Positions 38,865-47,121 of a DNA stretch of 52,024 nucleotides are shown piece after piece (within the stretch, counting starts at the first letter, position 1; every line of letters starts with the position of its first letter). The position numbers and the translations under genes are program-made. The stretch lies in the IMG/VR virus record IMGVR_UViG_3300046519_000223, positions 1 to 52,024 of that record; one strand, 5' to 3'. The notes under the pieces were generated by a model, which made no database searches, was not told the DNA's origin, and was given only the letters and a program-made list of their open reading frames with translations. The stretch is from a virus.

Positions 38865-39031
38865 GTGGTCAGCGAGCTTGCTCCGTAATAGGTGCCGGGC
38901 GGCATCCTGAGAACCCCACTATCCCCTAGAACTGTTCTCTTGAGCCCAAGCGCTTCCAGCGCCTTGTGTAGGTCTGCGTATTCCTCACTGTCAGCTTTGA
39001 AAATCTCAACCCGCACCATGTAATTCGCCAT
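38750..39031 (-). CDS. DUF2622-like small protein
   Basis: A 93-residue protein starting MANYMVRVEIFKADSEEYAD, with LHKALEALGLKRTVLGDSGV and LRMPPGTYYGASSLTTHELR, resembling small DUF2622-type proteins of E. coli prophages (tentative). A weak AGGA site precedes the ATG. The ferredoxin-like pattern suggests an RNase-like or inhibitory role, but no catalytic residues can be named. Confidence 0.62.
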   Translation of the reverse strand: MANYMVRVEIFKADSEEYADLHKALEALGLKRTVLGDSGVLRMPPGTYYGASSLTTHELRERVKAIAAPFSYPADPSVFVSESSDWSAWLKPA

Positions 39032-39587
39032 AACGACATTCCTTGTTTCGACTGTGGAGGCCGAAGCATATGGTTTTCCCTCGACTGTGGAAAGCGAGGA
39101 AACAGGGAGCCTGCCCCTGTAAAAACAGGCGCCTTCAACTGAACAACCAGCGCCACGTCAGCCTGACGAAAACTGCCCGAGCACCTGGTACTCCCCAGCA
39201 CCAGGCCGCATCGGAGAGTGATCGAAGCGTGCCCAAGCGGGCTGCAGCGCTAGGATCGCAAAGCCCCGGGAATCTCCTGAGCCGGTATGAGCGAGACGGC
39301 CAACACTATAAACGCGGCGGGAAACAAGCAGGGGTTGCGCCCTGGTGTTTCGATCACTCTCCGATGCGGACGAAACTGCGGCCTATAACCGCCCACCTGC
39401 GTCGAATCCCAGAATCGGTTGTTATCGAGCGCTGGCGAACTGAACACGGCCGTGGAACCCGGCGCCGGAGACGTGACCGGCGAGCAGATGAATGCGCAGT
39501 GCTGATGCGCATAGGGCTCGGGCCTTGTTGGGATACCTCACGGGATTACAGGGGTGAGGATCGAAGCCGGTCATGCGGAACAGTGAC
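39032..39587. other. 556-base stretch without a clear gene
   Basis: One plus-strand frame reads protein-like in three pieces (near 39286-39386, 39387-39512 and 39513-39587) separated by in-frame stops, possibly a decayed gene. The long Arg-rich frame over 39043-39591 is probably spurious. TCGACTGTGGA occurs twice near 39050 and 39080. Confidence 0.45.
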
Positions 39588-39860
39588 ATGACGAACTCAG
39601 TACTTCATGCCGGGATCAGCTCCGGCCATCTGCAACACCTCGTCCAGTTGGCAAGGTCGTTTATCGCGACGTCAGCGCTGGAGCCGGACAGCGTAACCGG
39701 ACCGATCATCTCGAAAGAGGCTGCATCGGAATGTCGGCGGGTCATGAAAAAAGCTGATCTGGATTGGCGGGCAATGCGATTACCCGGACGTAGCCAATCA
39801 TCACAGTCAGGACCGACATTCCAATGCAGCTTCGATAGGTGGCCACTGCCTGCCCAGTGA
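39588..39860 (+). CDS. Hypothetical small protein
   Basis: A 90-residue frame, MTNSVLHAGISSGHLQHLVQ ... KEAASECRRVMKKADLDWRA, with GGAA seven bases before the ATG. The first 65 residues look like a helical protein; the tail is Ser- and Gln-rich. No family is recognised. Confidence 0.4.
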   Translation: MTNSVLHAGISSGHLQHLVQLARSFIATSALEPDSVTGPIISKEAASECRRVMKKADLDWRAMRLPGRSQSSQSGPTFQCSFDRWPLPAQ

Positions 39861-40184
39861 GCGAGCAATAGGAGGTTGCGCCATGAAGTAGCGGAACGAT
39901 CCACCCCGCGAGGTGCAGCAAGCCTGAAGGCTGCGCCCAACACTCATCCAGGCAGCGGACAGTAGGCCGTCGATGTCACCGCGCATCGGCCGGGTTCCCG
40001 GTAGGCCGCCCCAGCGCACGAAGACAACTTGATGCTGCAAACCCAGGCCGTCGCCAGTAGCGGGCCTGGGCACCCTTCCCGCCCGATAAATCCCGCATGC
40101 GACTTCCCACGGCGCCCTCCGGTAGCTGGCCGTGCTGCGAGGTCGCAGCCGAGTTTTGTTGGATCAACCACAGAGGTATTTGCG
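39861..40184. other. 324-base leader without a gene
   Basis: No gene seen. A hairpin of CCCAGGCC with GGGCCTGGG arms lies near 40040-40070, with no T-run. It is the likely promoter and leader region of the plus-strand recombination operon that starts at 40185; no clear promoter boxes were found. Confidence 0.45.
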
Positions 40185-40436
40185 ATGCGCCCAGTAATGA
40201 CTCGAATCGGCAATTCCCGCTCCGGCTTCAAGAGCGCTGGTAAAGCGCTGTTCCATCACTGGGGTGTAGACACGATTGAAGCTGATACCGGCTTTGGAAA
40301 CTACACCGTAGCAGTCGTCGAGTACCCAGACGGCCGTGTCGACATTTTTCCCCCGGCGAACATTTTGTTCCTCGATGTGCAGGACCAGGGTCAGGCGGTA
40401 ATCGACACCTTCACCGGCGAAGCAAAAGTCGCATAA
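40185..40436 (+). CDS. Small protein at the head of the recombination operon
   Basis: An 83-residue protein, starting MRPVMTRIGNSRSGFKSAGK, with YTVAVVEYPDGRVDIFPPAN and DQGQAVIDTFTGEAKVA. AGAGG precedes the ATG. Beta-rich and soluble. No family is recognised. Confidence 0.65.
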   Translation: MRPVMTRIGNSRSGFKSAGKALFHHWGVDTIEADTGFGNYTVAVVEYPDGRVDIFPPANILFLDVQDQGQAVIDTFTGEAKVA

Positions 40437-40457
40437 CCCGCCACTCTGGAGGCGACC

Positions 40458-40706
40458 ATGGCAACCAGCTATGCAGACGGTGCGCAAGCCCGAGAGTGGG
40501 ATAGGCGCTACGACGCTTGGGGTCGCGAGAAGAAAGCGAAGCCCGACGAGTTCCACGACTACGAAGCCTCCGAACAGATGCGCACTCAGGCGCTGCCTGA
40601 TCGTGCCGCTCGCGTAATCGAAGAGCGCAAAAGCCTGGCGCGGCGCATTACCGCAACCATGGCTCAAATGGAAATGGTGTGTCCGCCAAAAGGAGGCGCA
40701 GCGTGA
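40458..40706 (+). CDS. Small charged protein
   Basis: An 82-residue protein, MATSYADGAQAREWDRRYDA ... RIVEERKSL-like helix ... PPKGGAA. TGGAGG precedes the ATG, and its stop overlaps the next start (GTGA). Helical; unknown function. Confidence 0.65.
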   Translation: MATSYADGAQAREWDRRYDAWGREKKAKPDEFHDYEASEQMRTQALPDRAARVIEERKSLARRITATMAQMEMVCPPKGGAA

Positions 40707-40936
40707 ACACTGAAGAACGGGATCACCAGACTGCTGTCACCTGGATCGAAGGCGAGATCGACAACATGATCCGCGACCTCGGCAAGCCAAACGCCAGTTC
40801 CGCGGCGACATCTGTCATCACCCTGGCCTTTCTGTTGCGCGTCATCGACGACGGCGAGCAGCGTCACTACCGGGCCCGCATCGATCAGATTTACTCCTCC
40901 TACAACGAGTCGAACAAGCAAGGAGCAGCAGCATGA
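40703..40936 (+). CDS. Small protein, operon member
   Basis: A 77-residue protein starting at GTG 40703, with AGGAGG before it: NTEERDHQTAVTWIEGEIDN, then AATSVITLAFLLRVIDDGEQ and a helical end. The overlaps on both sides show tight translational coupling. Unknown function. Confidence 0.68.
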   Translation: MNTEERDHQTAVTWIEGEIDNMIRDLGKPNASSAATSVITLAFLLRVIDDGEQRHYRARIDQIYSSYNESNKQGAAA

Positions 40937-41127
40937 CGACCCCACCGGTTAAATCACTGATCGACGAGCAACTCGACGAGATCGAATCGAAGCTGGTCCT
41001 GCTGGGTTTCGGCCTACCGTTCAACGAGGTGATTGGCAGGTCTCGCGAAGCCCTGGTCGTCAGCCTGCCACGTCGTCTGGCGGCAACCATGAAAGGCGGC
41101 CGGATCGCGGTGAGGGTTCGGCCATAA
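40933..41127 (+). CDS. Small protein, operon member
   Basis: A 64-residue protein, TTPPVKSLIDEQLDEIESKL ... RRLAATMKGGRIAVRVRP. AAGGAG precedes the ATG, which overlaps the previous stop. No family is recognised. Confidence 0.65.
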   Translation: MTTPPVKSLIDEQLDEIESKLVLLGFGLPFNEVIGRSREALVVSLPRRLAATMKGGRIAVRVRP

Positions 41128-41240
41128 CTTCCTATCAGCGCGCAAAGCGCTTTTGGTTCTGGCGCGGCTCAGCCATCGCCCTGCTCTTCTTCACCGCCTG
41201 GATGTTGGCAAGCGCCTACTCCGGCCAGCTCACTCAATAA
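41124..41240 (+). CDS. 38-residue membrane peptide with ATA at the start position
   Basis: The frame reads TSYQRAKRFWFWRGSAIALL, then FFTAWMLASAYSGQLTQ: a basic, aromatic N terminus, one membrane span and a polar tail, which looks real. The codon overlapping the previous stop is ATA (ATAA), with GAGGG at the usual distance, where ATGA would be expected. It may use ATA, or have recently lost its start. Confidence 0.4.
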   Translation: MTSYQRAKRFWFWRGSAIALLFFTAWMLASAYSGQLTQ

Positions 41241-41282
41241 CCCACACCTTCAAAGCTGCGTACCGCGCCGCAAGGAACTGTC

Positions 41283-42437
41283 ATGTCCGCAAATACTAAA
41301 CAAGCACAAGAATCGCTCGAAATGAGCGAAACCGACGACGTACAAAAATCTGTGGTTCCTGCGGTTGCCGTCACCGACATCGCCGAATATCGGCCGCACG
41401 AGGAACAGATCGTTCGTCTGGAAACCACTTACGCGAAGCTGGTCGTTGACTGCTCGACCAGCGAAGGTTTGGCGAATGCGAAGGAAGTTCGCGTTGATAT
41501 CCGCGACGTGCGCTACGCCCTGGCGAACACCACCAAGACGGCGCTCGTTCCATATCAACAGAAAGTCAAAGATGCCCAGGCTCGCGTCAACCAGGTTAAG
41601 GAGTTCGGCGAGGCCCTGAAGGATCGAGTCTTGGCAATCGAGGCGCCTGTTGACGAAGCAATCAAGGCCGAAGAAAAACGCGTAGCTGACGCCAAGGCCG
41701 AGCGCGAGCGTGTCGAGGCGGAACGTGTCGAAGCTATCCGGACGAAGATTACCCGCTTTAGTTCTGTCGCTGCTGCATATGCAAGCCGCAGCGCTGCTGA
41801 TGTCGCAAGCGTCCTGCAAAGCGTCAAGGAGTCGGTGATTCTGCCCGAAGAATATGCCGAGTTCGAAGCTGAAGGCACCATCGCCCGCGACAACGCGATT
41901 GATCAGCTTGAAACGCTGCACAAGTCTGCGGTTGAACGAGAAGAGGCTGCCGCCAAGCTGCTGGCCCAGCAGAAAGAACTTGATGAACTGCGCGAGAAGC
42001 AACGCATTGCCGACGCTGAAGCTGAGGAGTTGCGCAAGCAACGCGCCGAGGAAGACCGTCTGCGTTTGAAGAAGCAGCAGGATGATCTGGACCAGCAGCG
42101 CCGCGACATGGAAGCACAGCAACGCCAACAACGTGAGCAGCAGGAAGAGCAACAGCGCCAGCAGCGCGAACGCGACGCACAGTATCAACGTGACCAAGAA
42201 GAGCTGGCCCGCCTGCGCGCCCAGGCTGCGGCACCACTTCCAGTCACCCCAGTGGCTGCCCCAGTGGTCGCGGAGAAGGCTGAAGTAACACCTATCAGTG
42301 CGCATGCGATCGCCGCTCAATCCGATGACGTGACTACGACCGCCCCATCGGTTGACGACATTGTCGAGGTTGTAGCCCTGGGTTTCGACGTGGACCTCGA
42401 CACTGCTCGCGCCTGGCTTCAAGCCATCCGCTTCTAA
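41283..42437 (+). CDS. Coiled-coil protein of the RecT operon
   Basis: A 384-residue protein. A folded N-terminal part (about 25-120, VAVTDIAEYRPHEEQIVRLE and on), then very long charged helices, including a Gln/Arg-rich stretch (about 260-320), and a small C-terminal domain with DIVEVVALGFDVDLDTARAW. Similar proteins precede recT in many phages. It may act in recombination, but the role is unproven. The 437-codon frame on the other strand is its shadow. Confidence 0.75.
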   Translation: MSANTKQAQESLEMSETDDVQKSVVPAVAVTDIAEYRPHEEQIVRLETTYAKLVVDCSTSEGLANAKEVRVDIRDVRYALANTTKTALVPYQQKVKDAQARVNQVKEFGEALKDRVLAIEAPVDEAIKAEEKRVADAKAERERVEAERVEAIRTKITRFSSVAAAYASRSAADVASVLQSVKESVILPEEYAEFEAEGTIARDNAIDQLETLHKSAVEREEAAAKLLAQQKELDELREKQRIADAEAEELRKQRAEEDRLRLKKQQDDLDQQRRDMEAQQRQQREQQEEQQRQQRERDAQYQRDQEELARLRAQAAAPLPVTPVAAPVVAEKAEVTPISAHAIAAQSDDVTTTAPSVDDIVEVVALGFDVDLDTARAWLQAIRF

Positions 42438-42490
42438 CCACCCTTTCCATCTAACGGCCGACCCGCTCCTTGTCGGCCACGGAGAGCGCA

Positions 42491-43456
42491 ATGAACGATT
42501 CAGACACTCAAGCAACAACAAGCCTCGCCACGTACCACGATCCGTCGCACAACGCCGCTGCACTCATCCTCGATCCAGGCACGATGAGGTCGATGACTGA
42601 TCTTGCGACCATGATGGCTGATGGGAAAACGACGGTTCCTGAACACCTGCGGGGCAACAAGGCCGACTGCATGGCAATCGTCTTGCAGGCAATGCAGTGG
42701 CAAATGAACCCATTCGCGGTAGCTCAGAAAACGTTCATCGTAAAAGGTGGCGCGCTGAGCTATGAAGCCCAGTTGGTCAACGCCGTGATCACCTCCAAGG
42801 CTCCCACCATCGACCGCCTGCACTATGACTGGTTTGGTCCTTGGGAAAAGATAGTTGGCAAATTCCTCGTTAAGAAAAACGCTGAAAACAAGGAATATCG
42901 TGTTCCTGGCTGGGGCTTGCTCGACGAAGTGGGCTTGGGCGTCAGAGTGTGGGCAACATTCCGTGGTGAGGACGAGCCGCGAGTGCTTGAGACACTCATG
43001 GCGCAAGCTCGTACTCGTAACTCCACACTTTGGGCTGACGACCCAAAGCAGCAGATCGCCTACCTCGCTACAAAGAAGTGGGCTCGCCTGTTTTGCCCAG
43101 ACGTGATCCTGGGTGTTTACACGCCTGACGAGTTCGAAGGCTCCTACGGAAACGAGATCGATATCACTCCTACCGAGCAGGCCAATAACACTGCGGCCGC
43201 ATCTAGCGTTTCCTTCGGTCCGAAATCCCCCTCACCGGAAATCGACGGAGTATTCGCCGACCTTTTGGCCGTCGCGAAACAGCAGGACATCGACGCCTAT
43301 GCGGCAGCTTGGGCAGGTCTCAAGCCGAAGCAGCGCGCAGCAATCGGTCTGGAGTGCCATGAAGCGCTCAAGTCCATGGCGGCAACTGTTGATGGCGACT
43401 TCACCGACATAACTGGCACCCACGACGACCTGTCTCAGGCCGAGGAAGCGGCGTAG
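42491..43456 (+). CDS. recT: RecT-family annealing protein
   Basis: A 321-residue single-strand annealing protein. HLRGNKADCMAIVLQAMQWQ, NPFAVAQKTFIVKGGALSYE and QLVNAVITSK are RecT hallmarks; the C-terminal part is variable. The ATG at 42491 follows GGAGAG. It works with the exonuclease next to it to recombine phage DNA ends. Confidence 0.92.
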   Translation: MNDSDTQATTSLATYHDPSHNAAALILDPGTMRSMTDLATMMADGKTTVPEHLRGNKADCMAIVLQAMQWQMNPFAVAQKTFIVKGGALSYEAQLVNAVITSKAPTIDRLHYDWFGPWEKIVGKFLVKKNAENKEYRVPGWGLLDEVGLGVRVWATFRGEDEPRVLETLMAQARTRNSTLWADDPKQQIAYLATKKWARLFCPDVILGVYTPDEFEGSYGNEIDITPTEQANNTAAASSVSFGPKSPSPEIDGVFADLLAVAKQQDIDAYAAAWAGLKPKQRAAIGLECHEALKSMAATVDGDFTDITGTHDDLSQAEEAA

Positions 43457-44118
43457 TGAGAACGGAACTTCAAGGCACTGAAAAGTGGCATGCAGACCGA
43501 TCTGGCCGAGTGACAGCCAGCCGGTTTAAAGATGTGATTGCCTGGGGGAAGCCTGACAAAAATGGGAAGCGCGAGCCTATGGGTGCGCGCACCTCATACA
43601 TGCGCGAACTGTGCTTCGAGCGACTGGCAAAGAAGTCCAAGCACAACGTCAGCAGTGCTTCCATGAAGTGGGGTCACACCGAAGAACAGAAGGCTCAGGA
43701 CGCCTACGAGATGCTGACCGGCAACATCGTCATACCATCAGAGTTCATCGTCCACCCGAAGTACGACTGGCTCGGCTGCTCACCAGACGGCCTGATCAAC
43801 GATGACGGGGGCACCGAGTCGAAGTGCCCTTTCAACGAGGCGATTCACGTCAGGACATGGCTCGAAGGCATGCCCGAGGAACACATGCCGCAGGTCCAAG
43901 GCTGCATGTTCGTTACGGGGCGAAAATGGTGGGACTTCCTATCGTTCGATTCTCGCCAAGATGAAGAGTGTCAGCTCTACATCGAGACGATTCACCGCGA
44001 CGAAGACTACATCGCCAACCTGCACAAAGAGCTGGTCCAGTTCAACCTGGAGCTGAATCGCATGGTCGATGAGGTCGCGGACAAGGCCCGGGCGCAGGCC
44101 CATCGCTTAGGAGCTTGA
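43456..44118 (+). CDS. YqaJ-type / lambda-exonuclease-like nuclease
   Basis: A 220-residue exonuclease. GTEKWHADRSGRVTASRFKD at the start, GHTEEQKAQDAYEM, then catalytic Asp in LGCSPDGLI and ExK in GTESKCPF, the PD-(D/E)XK residues. The GTG start overlaps the RecT stop (TAGTG). It makes the 3' single strands that RecT anneals. Confidence 0.92.
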   Translation: MRTELQGTEKWHADRSGRVTASRFKDVIAWGKPDKNGKREPMGARTSYMRELCFERLAKKSKHNVSSASMKWGHTEEQKAQDAYEMLTGNIVIPSEFIVHPKYDWLGCSPDGLINDDGGTESKCPFNEAIHVRTWLEGMPEEHMPQVQGCMFVTGRKWWDFLSFDSRQDEECQLYIETIHRDEDYIANLHKELVQFNLELNRMVDEVADKARAQAHRLGA

Positions 44119-44120
44119 TC

Positions 44121-44363
44121 ATGATCAGCAACCTTAAATACGACATCGAGTTCCGGCGCGAGAAAGCTCTGGAGCTTTCCAGCCAGGTCGAACAGCACTT
44201 AGCCGCGGGCGGGCGCTTCTCCAGGTCGGAGCCCGCTCAAATCAATCCACCACCTGCTGAGCGTTCCACAAAGATCGATCCAGACACCGTCCTCAAACGC
44301 CGCCCCAAGGCGATGACACGGGCTGAGCGGTTGGCGCTTCGCAAAATGGCGGACTCACTATGA
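44121..44363 (+). CDS. Small basic protein after the exonuclease
   Basis: An 80-residue protein, MISNLKYDIEFRREKALELS ... KAMTRAERLALRKMADSL. AGGAGC precedes the ATG. Helical, Lys/Arg-rich, coupled to the next gene (4-base overlap). Unknown function. Confidence 0.68.
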   Translation: MISNLKYDIEFRREKALELSSQVEQHLAAGGRFSRSEPAQINPPPAERSTKIDPDTVLKRRPKAMTRAERLALRKMADSL

Positions 44364-44821
44364 GCAAGCGCAAACCCAACAACATGCGTGCCCGAGTCGA
44401 GCGATCGTGCCGGGCACTGCTCAGCACCAACCACGTCGCAGTGGTGAACATCGATCCCAGCGGCCACCAGGGCATGATCAATTACAAGTCGCTGAAGAAC
44501 ATCGCGCCCGGAAAGATTGGTCAGGCCGTGTGCGGTATTCCCCATCGCTGGACGATCTACCTCAGCGCTCTCTGTATTGATGCTCGCGGCGACCGCTACA
44601 GCAAGTCGATTGAGGTGGCGCCGGACGGCGTCTATCTCTCCGACCATCTGGAAGACGTGATCGAGCATTGCTACAAGAAGCTGCGTGACTCCGCCAATCA
44701 AAGCCAGATGGTGGCTTCTGGTTGGATCGCTATTCCTGAATCCATATCGCTCGACGAGGCTCACGCTGCACGGATTTTTGAAGCGGTCGGAGCCTGGAAT
44801 CAGGTCAAGGTAGCAGCGTGA
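44360..44821 (+). CDS. Conserved phage protein of unknown function
   Basis: A 153-residue protein, MSKRKPNNMRARVERSCRAL ... NHVAVVNIDPSGHQGMINYK, then SGWIAIPESISLDEAHAARI. It overlaps the previous gene by four bases. A mixed alpha/beta protein; no family is named. Confidence 0.7.
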   Translation: MSKRKPNNMRARVERSCRALLSTNHVAVVNIDPSGHQGMINYKSLKNIAPGKIGQAVCGIPHRWTIYLSALCIDARGDRYSKSIEVAPDGVYLSDHLEDVIEHCYKKLRDSANQSQMVASGWIAIPESISLDEAHAARIFEAVGAWNQVKVAA

Positions 44822-44896
44822 GACGCTTCCGTACCCAACAACGCAAACGACAAACCTGGCTGGCGCTGCCGGCCAGTGGCATAGAAGAGGTTGGCC

Positions 44897-45205
44897 ATGG
44901 CCAAGAGCAACGCGGACATTCAGAAGGACAAACGCGCCAAGGAGCGTGCCCTGCTGGATCGGATCGGCGCCGAGAAGCGCACGCTGATTGTGTCGAAAGC
45001 GCTGGTTGATGCACTTCAGGTGCTTGGCGAGCGCCACGACTTCGAGGAATGGCAGGAGACGGTGTCGACGTTCCTGATCAACCTAGCTTCCGAGCCCGCC
45101 GAAGAGTCCGCCCGCTTCGCCATCATGTCGCGACCTGAAATCATTGTTAAGGAAAAGTGGTCGCGACAGCTTGAAGAGTTCGCGAAGACCGGCATCGAAG
45201 CCTGA
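44897..45205 (+). CDS. Small helical protein
   Basis: A 102-residue protein, MAKSNADIQKDKRAKERALL ... LVDALQVLGERHDFEEWQET. AGAGG precedes the ATG. A basic N terminus and a helical core give a ribbon-helix-helix-like impression (KRTLIVSKALVDALQVLGER), so a small DNA-binding protein is possible. Confidence 0.68.
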   Translation: MAKSNADIQKDKRAKERALLDRIGAEKRTLIVSKALVDALQVLGERHDFEEWQETVSTFLINLASEPAEESARFAIMSRPEIIVKEKWSRQLEEFAKTGIEA

Positions 45206-45206
45206 A

Positions 45207-45431
45207 CTACTCGTCCTTCGGAACCAGAGGAAACGGACGGTAGAACTCGATTTTAGCGTTCAGGAACTTGGCAACTACTTCTGCCTCCTCCATGGTGGCG
45301 CCGTCAACTAGATCAAAAACGGGCGGATCGACTGGTAAGCCCGGAATGTCATCGTGAAATTCCATCATCAAGTAAGGCCGACCCACATCGGTTTCTTTGA
45401 TCGTGAAGACGACTCTCGTTTTGTAGCTCAT
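45207..45431 (-). CDS. Small acidic protein with conserved leader
   Basis: A 74-residue protein, MSYKTRVVFTIKETDVGRPY ... DGATMEEAEVVAKFLNAKIE. GGAGG precedes the ATG at 45431. Its leader (45442-45527) resembles that of the minus gene at 46792-47034. Ferredoxin-like alpha/beta; unknown function. Confidence 0.65.
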   Translation of the reverse strand: MSYKTRVVFTIKETDVGRPYLMMEFHDDIPGLPVDPPVFDLVDGATMEEAEVVAKFLNAKIEFYRPFPLVPKDE

Positions 45432-45441
45432 ATCAGCCTCC

Positions 45442-45527
45442 ATTATCCGGCGTCATGCCGGAGCTTCAAGCAATAGCCCACAAACACAATTCACGCCACC
45501 GCATCCGGTCATGGAGGGCGGCGCCTA
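45442..45527 (-). promoter_or_regulatory. Conserved leader with CCGGC-CATG-CCGG hairpin, copy 1
   Basis: A hairpin (CCGGCGTCATGCCGG), then CAATAGCCCA, AATTCACGCC and GCATCCGG. The same order occurs at 47045-47110, in each case just before the ribosome site of a minus-strand gene. It probably contains a promoter and RNA leader. Confidence 0.5.
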
Positions 45528-45542
45528 CCCGAGGTAACCGCT

Positions 45543-45890
45543 ATGCCAATTGCAACAGATACCGCCGAGTTCCTTGAAGAGCTGAACGGCGGCGCGTTCG
45601 CCAGCCAGATCGGCCACGCCCTTTCCGAAGTCGCCGCCGGCGTCGTAGATCACGGCAAGGTCGGCAAGCTGGTGATCACCCTGGACTTCAGCCAGATCGG
45701 CGAATCCAGCCAGGTGAAGATCAAGCACAAGCTCGACTACAAAGTACCGACCAAGCGCGGCACCCGCAGCGAGAACACCAGCCTGGATACGCCGATGCAT
45801 GTCGGCTCCGGCGGCAAGATCTCACTGTTTGCTGAGAAGCACGGCCAAATGTTCACCCGGGACGAGGCGCCAATCCCGCGCCGCACTTGA
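45543..45890 (+). CDS. Conserved prophage protein next to YfdQ
   Basis: A 115-residue protein, MPIATDTAEFLEELNGGAFA ... GKLVITLDFSQIGESSQVKI, with SGGKISLFAEKHGQMFTRDE near the end. GAGGTAACC precedes the ATG. It stands before yfdQ. Beta-rich; function unknown. Confidence 0.7.
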   Translation: MPIATDTAEFLEELNGGAFASQIGHALSEVAAGVVDHGKVGKLVITLDFSQIGESSQVKIKHKLDYKVPTKRGTRSENTSLDTPMHVGSGGKISLFAEKHGQMFTRDEAPIPRRT

Positions 45891-45931
45891 TCCCCCCCCG
45901 GCAGCACCCCTTCCCCATAGAGACCTGAAAT

Positions 45932-46747
45932 ATGTCCCTCACGAAAGAAGCAATTCAACTGATCACCGATACTGCGCTGATTGCCACGGCGAAAGCGCTA
46001 GACACTGACATGCCAACCGCAGTGCTGCCTGAAGGCGCAAAGGTAATCAGCCTGGAAGCCTTCGGCGCATTCCGCAGCCGCTTCCGTGGCACCTTTTCCA
46101 CCAACTCCCTGATGGATTTCGGCAAGTACGTCACCGACCGGGCTGTCGTCGATGCCAAGGGCTTTATCAATCAAGACGAGATGACCTGCTCAGTACTGTT
46201 CAATCTCGGTACCGAAGCAGCCCCTGGCCATGCCGATGATCGGGCCGTACTCAAGCTGAAGGCAACAGCTGGTTACCAGGCGGTGCAGGCAATCAGTGGC
46301 CGGGCCATGTCGCAGAAAGACATGAGCGACTGGATCGAGGACTGGCACAGCACGTTGTCGGCCGTCGGCGAAGACAACCAGAACATCAGCCTTGTGAAAG
46401 CCATTGCAGCGGTGCGCACCATCACGGTGAAGGCATCGTCCGAAAGCGATCACGCCGTCAGCGAGACTCGCGCCAGCCGCAGCGCCATGGACTCCATCGA
46501 GGCGACCAGCAAAGAAACGCTGCCGACTTCGCTGATCTTCTCGGTAGTACCGTTCGAAGGGCTGCAGCTGCGCGAGATCATTCTGCGCATTTCGGTCATC
46601 ACCAGCGGAGCACAGCCGGCCCTGAAGCTGCGCTGGGTTGGTGAAGAGGTCCAGCGCGAAGAGATCGCTCAGGAATTCAAGTCGGTGCTTCAGGACAAGA
46701 TCGGTGAGGCCGCCGTGTTGTCTCTCGGTGCATTCGATCCGAAGTAA
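45932..46747 (+). CDS. yfdQ: YfdQ-like protein (DUF2303)
   Basis: A 271-residue protein of the DUF2303 family: VISLEAFGAFRSRFRGTFST, YVTDRAVVDAKGFINQDEMT, then QKDMSDWIEDWHSTLSAVGE and VVPFEGLQLREIILRISVIT. Found in many prophages near recombination genes; the function is unknown. Confidence 0.82.
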   Translation: MSLTKEAIQLITDTALIATAKALDTDMPTAVLPEGAKVISLEAFGAFRSRFRGTFSTNSLMDFGKYVTDRAVVDAKGFINQDEMTCSVLFNLGTEAAPGHADDRAVLKLKATAGYQAVQAISGRAMSQKDMSDWIEDWHSTLSAVGEDNQNISLVKAIAAVRTITVKASSESDHAVSETRASRSAMDSIEATSKETLPTSLIFSVVPFEGLQLREIILRISVITSGAQPALKLRWVGEEVQREEIAQEFKSVLQDKIGEAAVLSLGAFDPK

Positions 46748-46791
46748 GCGCCTCAGGCCAGGTAACCGGCCTGACCCACCCTCACCTATTG

Positions 46792-47034
46792 CTAAAGGCC
46801 TTTCTGTTCGATGAGTGCTTGAGCGATTTTGTCCAGCTCTTCATGAGCCACAATCTCATCAGACCAGCGGCCTACCACCTCCTGGTAGTACTCGACCGCT
46901 TCCGGGCTATCACCTTCTGGCTGGCGAATAGGACCGAGAAACGCCACCTGCGGCGGGCCATCCTTCTGCGGGCCGAACGTGATCCACACTTTTGGGTCGT
47001 TCTCTGGGTAGCCGTACGAATCCCAAGAAGCCAT
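46792..47034 (-). CDS. Small acidic protein with conserved leader
   Basis: An 80-residue protein, ASWDSYGYPENDPKVWITFG ... HEELDKIAQALIEQKGL. GGAGAATCG precedes the ATG. The leader is like that of 45207-45431, although the proteins are unrelated. Unknown function. Confidence 0.68.
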   Translation of the reverse strand: MASWDSYGYPENDPKVWITFGPQKDGPPQVAFLGPIRQPEGDSPEAVEYYQEVVGRWSDEIVAHEELDKIAQALIEQKGL

Positions 47035-47044
47035 ATCGATTCTC

Positions 47045-47110
47045 CTTTACCGGCCCCATGCCGGGCCATTCACCAATACCCCAATTCAACGAATCACACC
47101 ACAGCATCCC
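47045..47110 (-). promoter_or_regulatory. Conserved leader with CCGGC-CATG-CCGG hairpin, copy 2
   Basis: CCGGCCCCATGCCGG, CATTCACCAATACCCCA, AATCACACCACAGCATCCCGG in sequence, aligned with 45442-45527. A third, partial relative (CGCATCC ... GGAG ... GCGGCGCCT) is at 47521-47562. Confidence 0.48.
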
Positions 47111-47121
47111 GGCATAGATAC

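Noticed and set aside
39043-39591. 182-codon plus-strand frame
   Set aside because: Arg- and Pro-rich with no recognisable pattern; another frame of the same strand looks more protein-like but has stops.
41250-42563. 437-codon minus-strand frame opposite the RecT-operon coiled-coil gene
   Set aside because: It is the shadow of a Gln/Glu/Lys/Arg-rich gene; Leu- and Phe-rich runs arise from reverse reading, and there is no ribosome site or operon context.
44818-45009. 63-codon plus-strand frame starting at GTG after the 44360 gene
   Set aside because: Coupled start, but two thirds overlaps the well-supported 44897 gene and the peptide is Arg/Gln-rich. Only its first 25 codons fill an otherwise empty gap.
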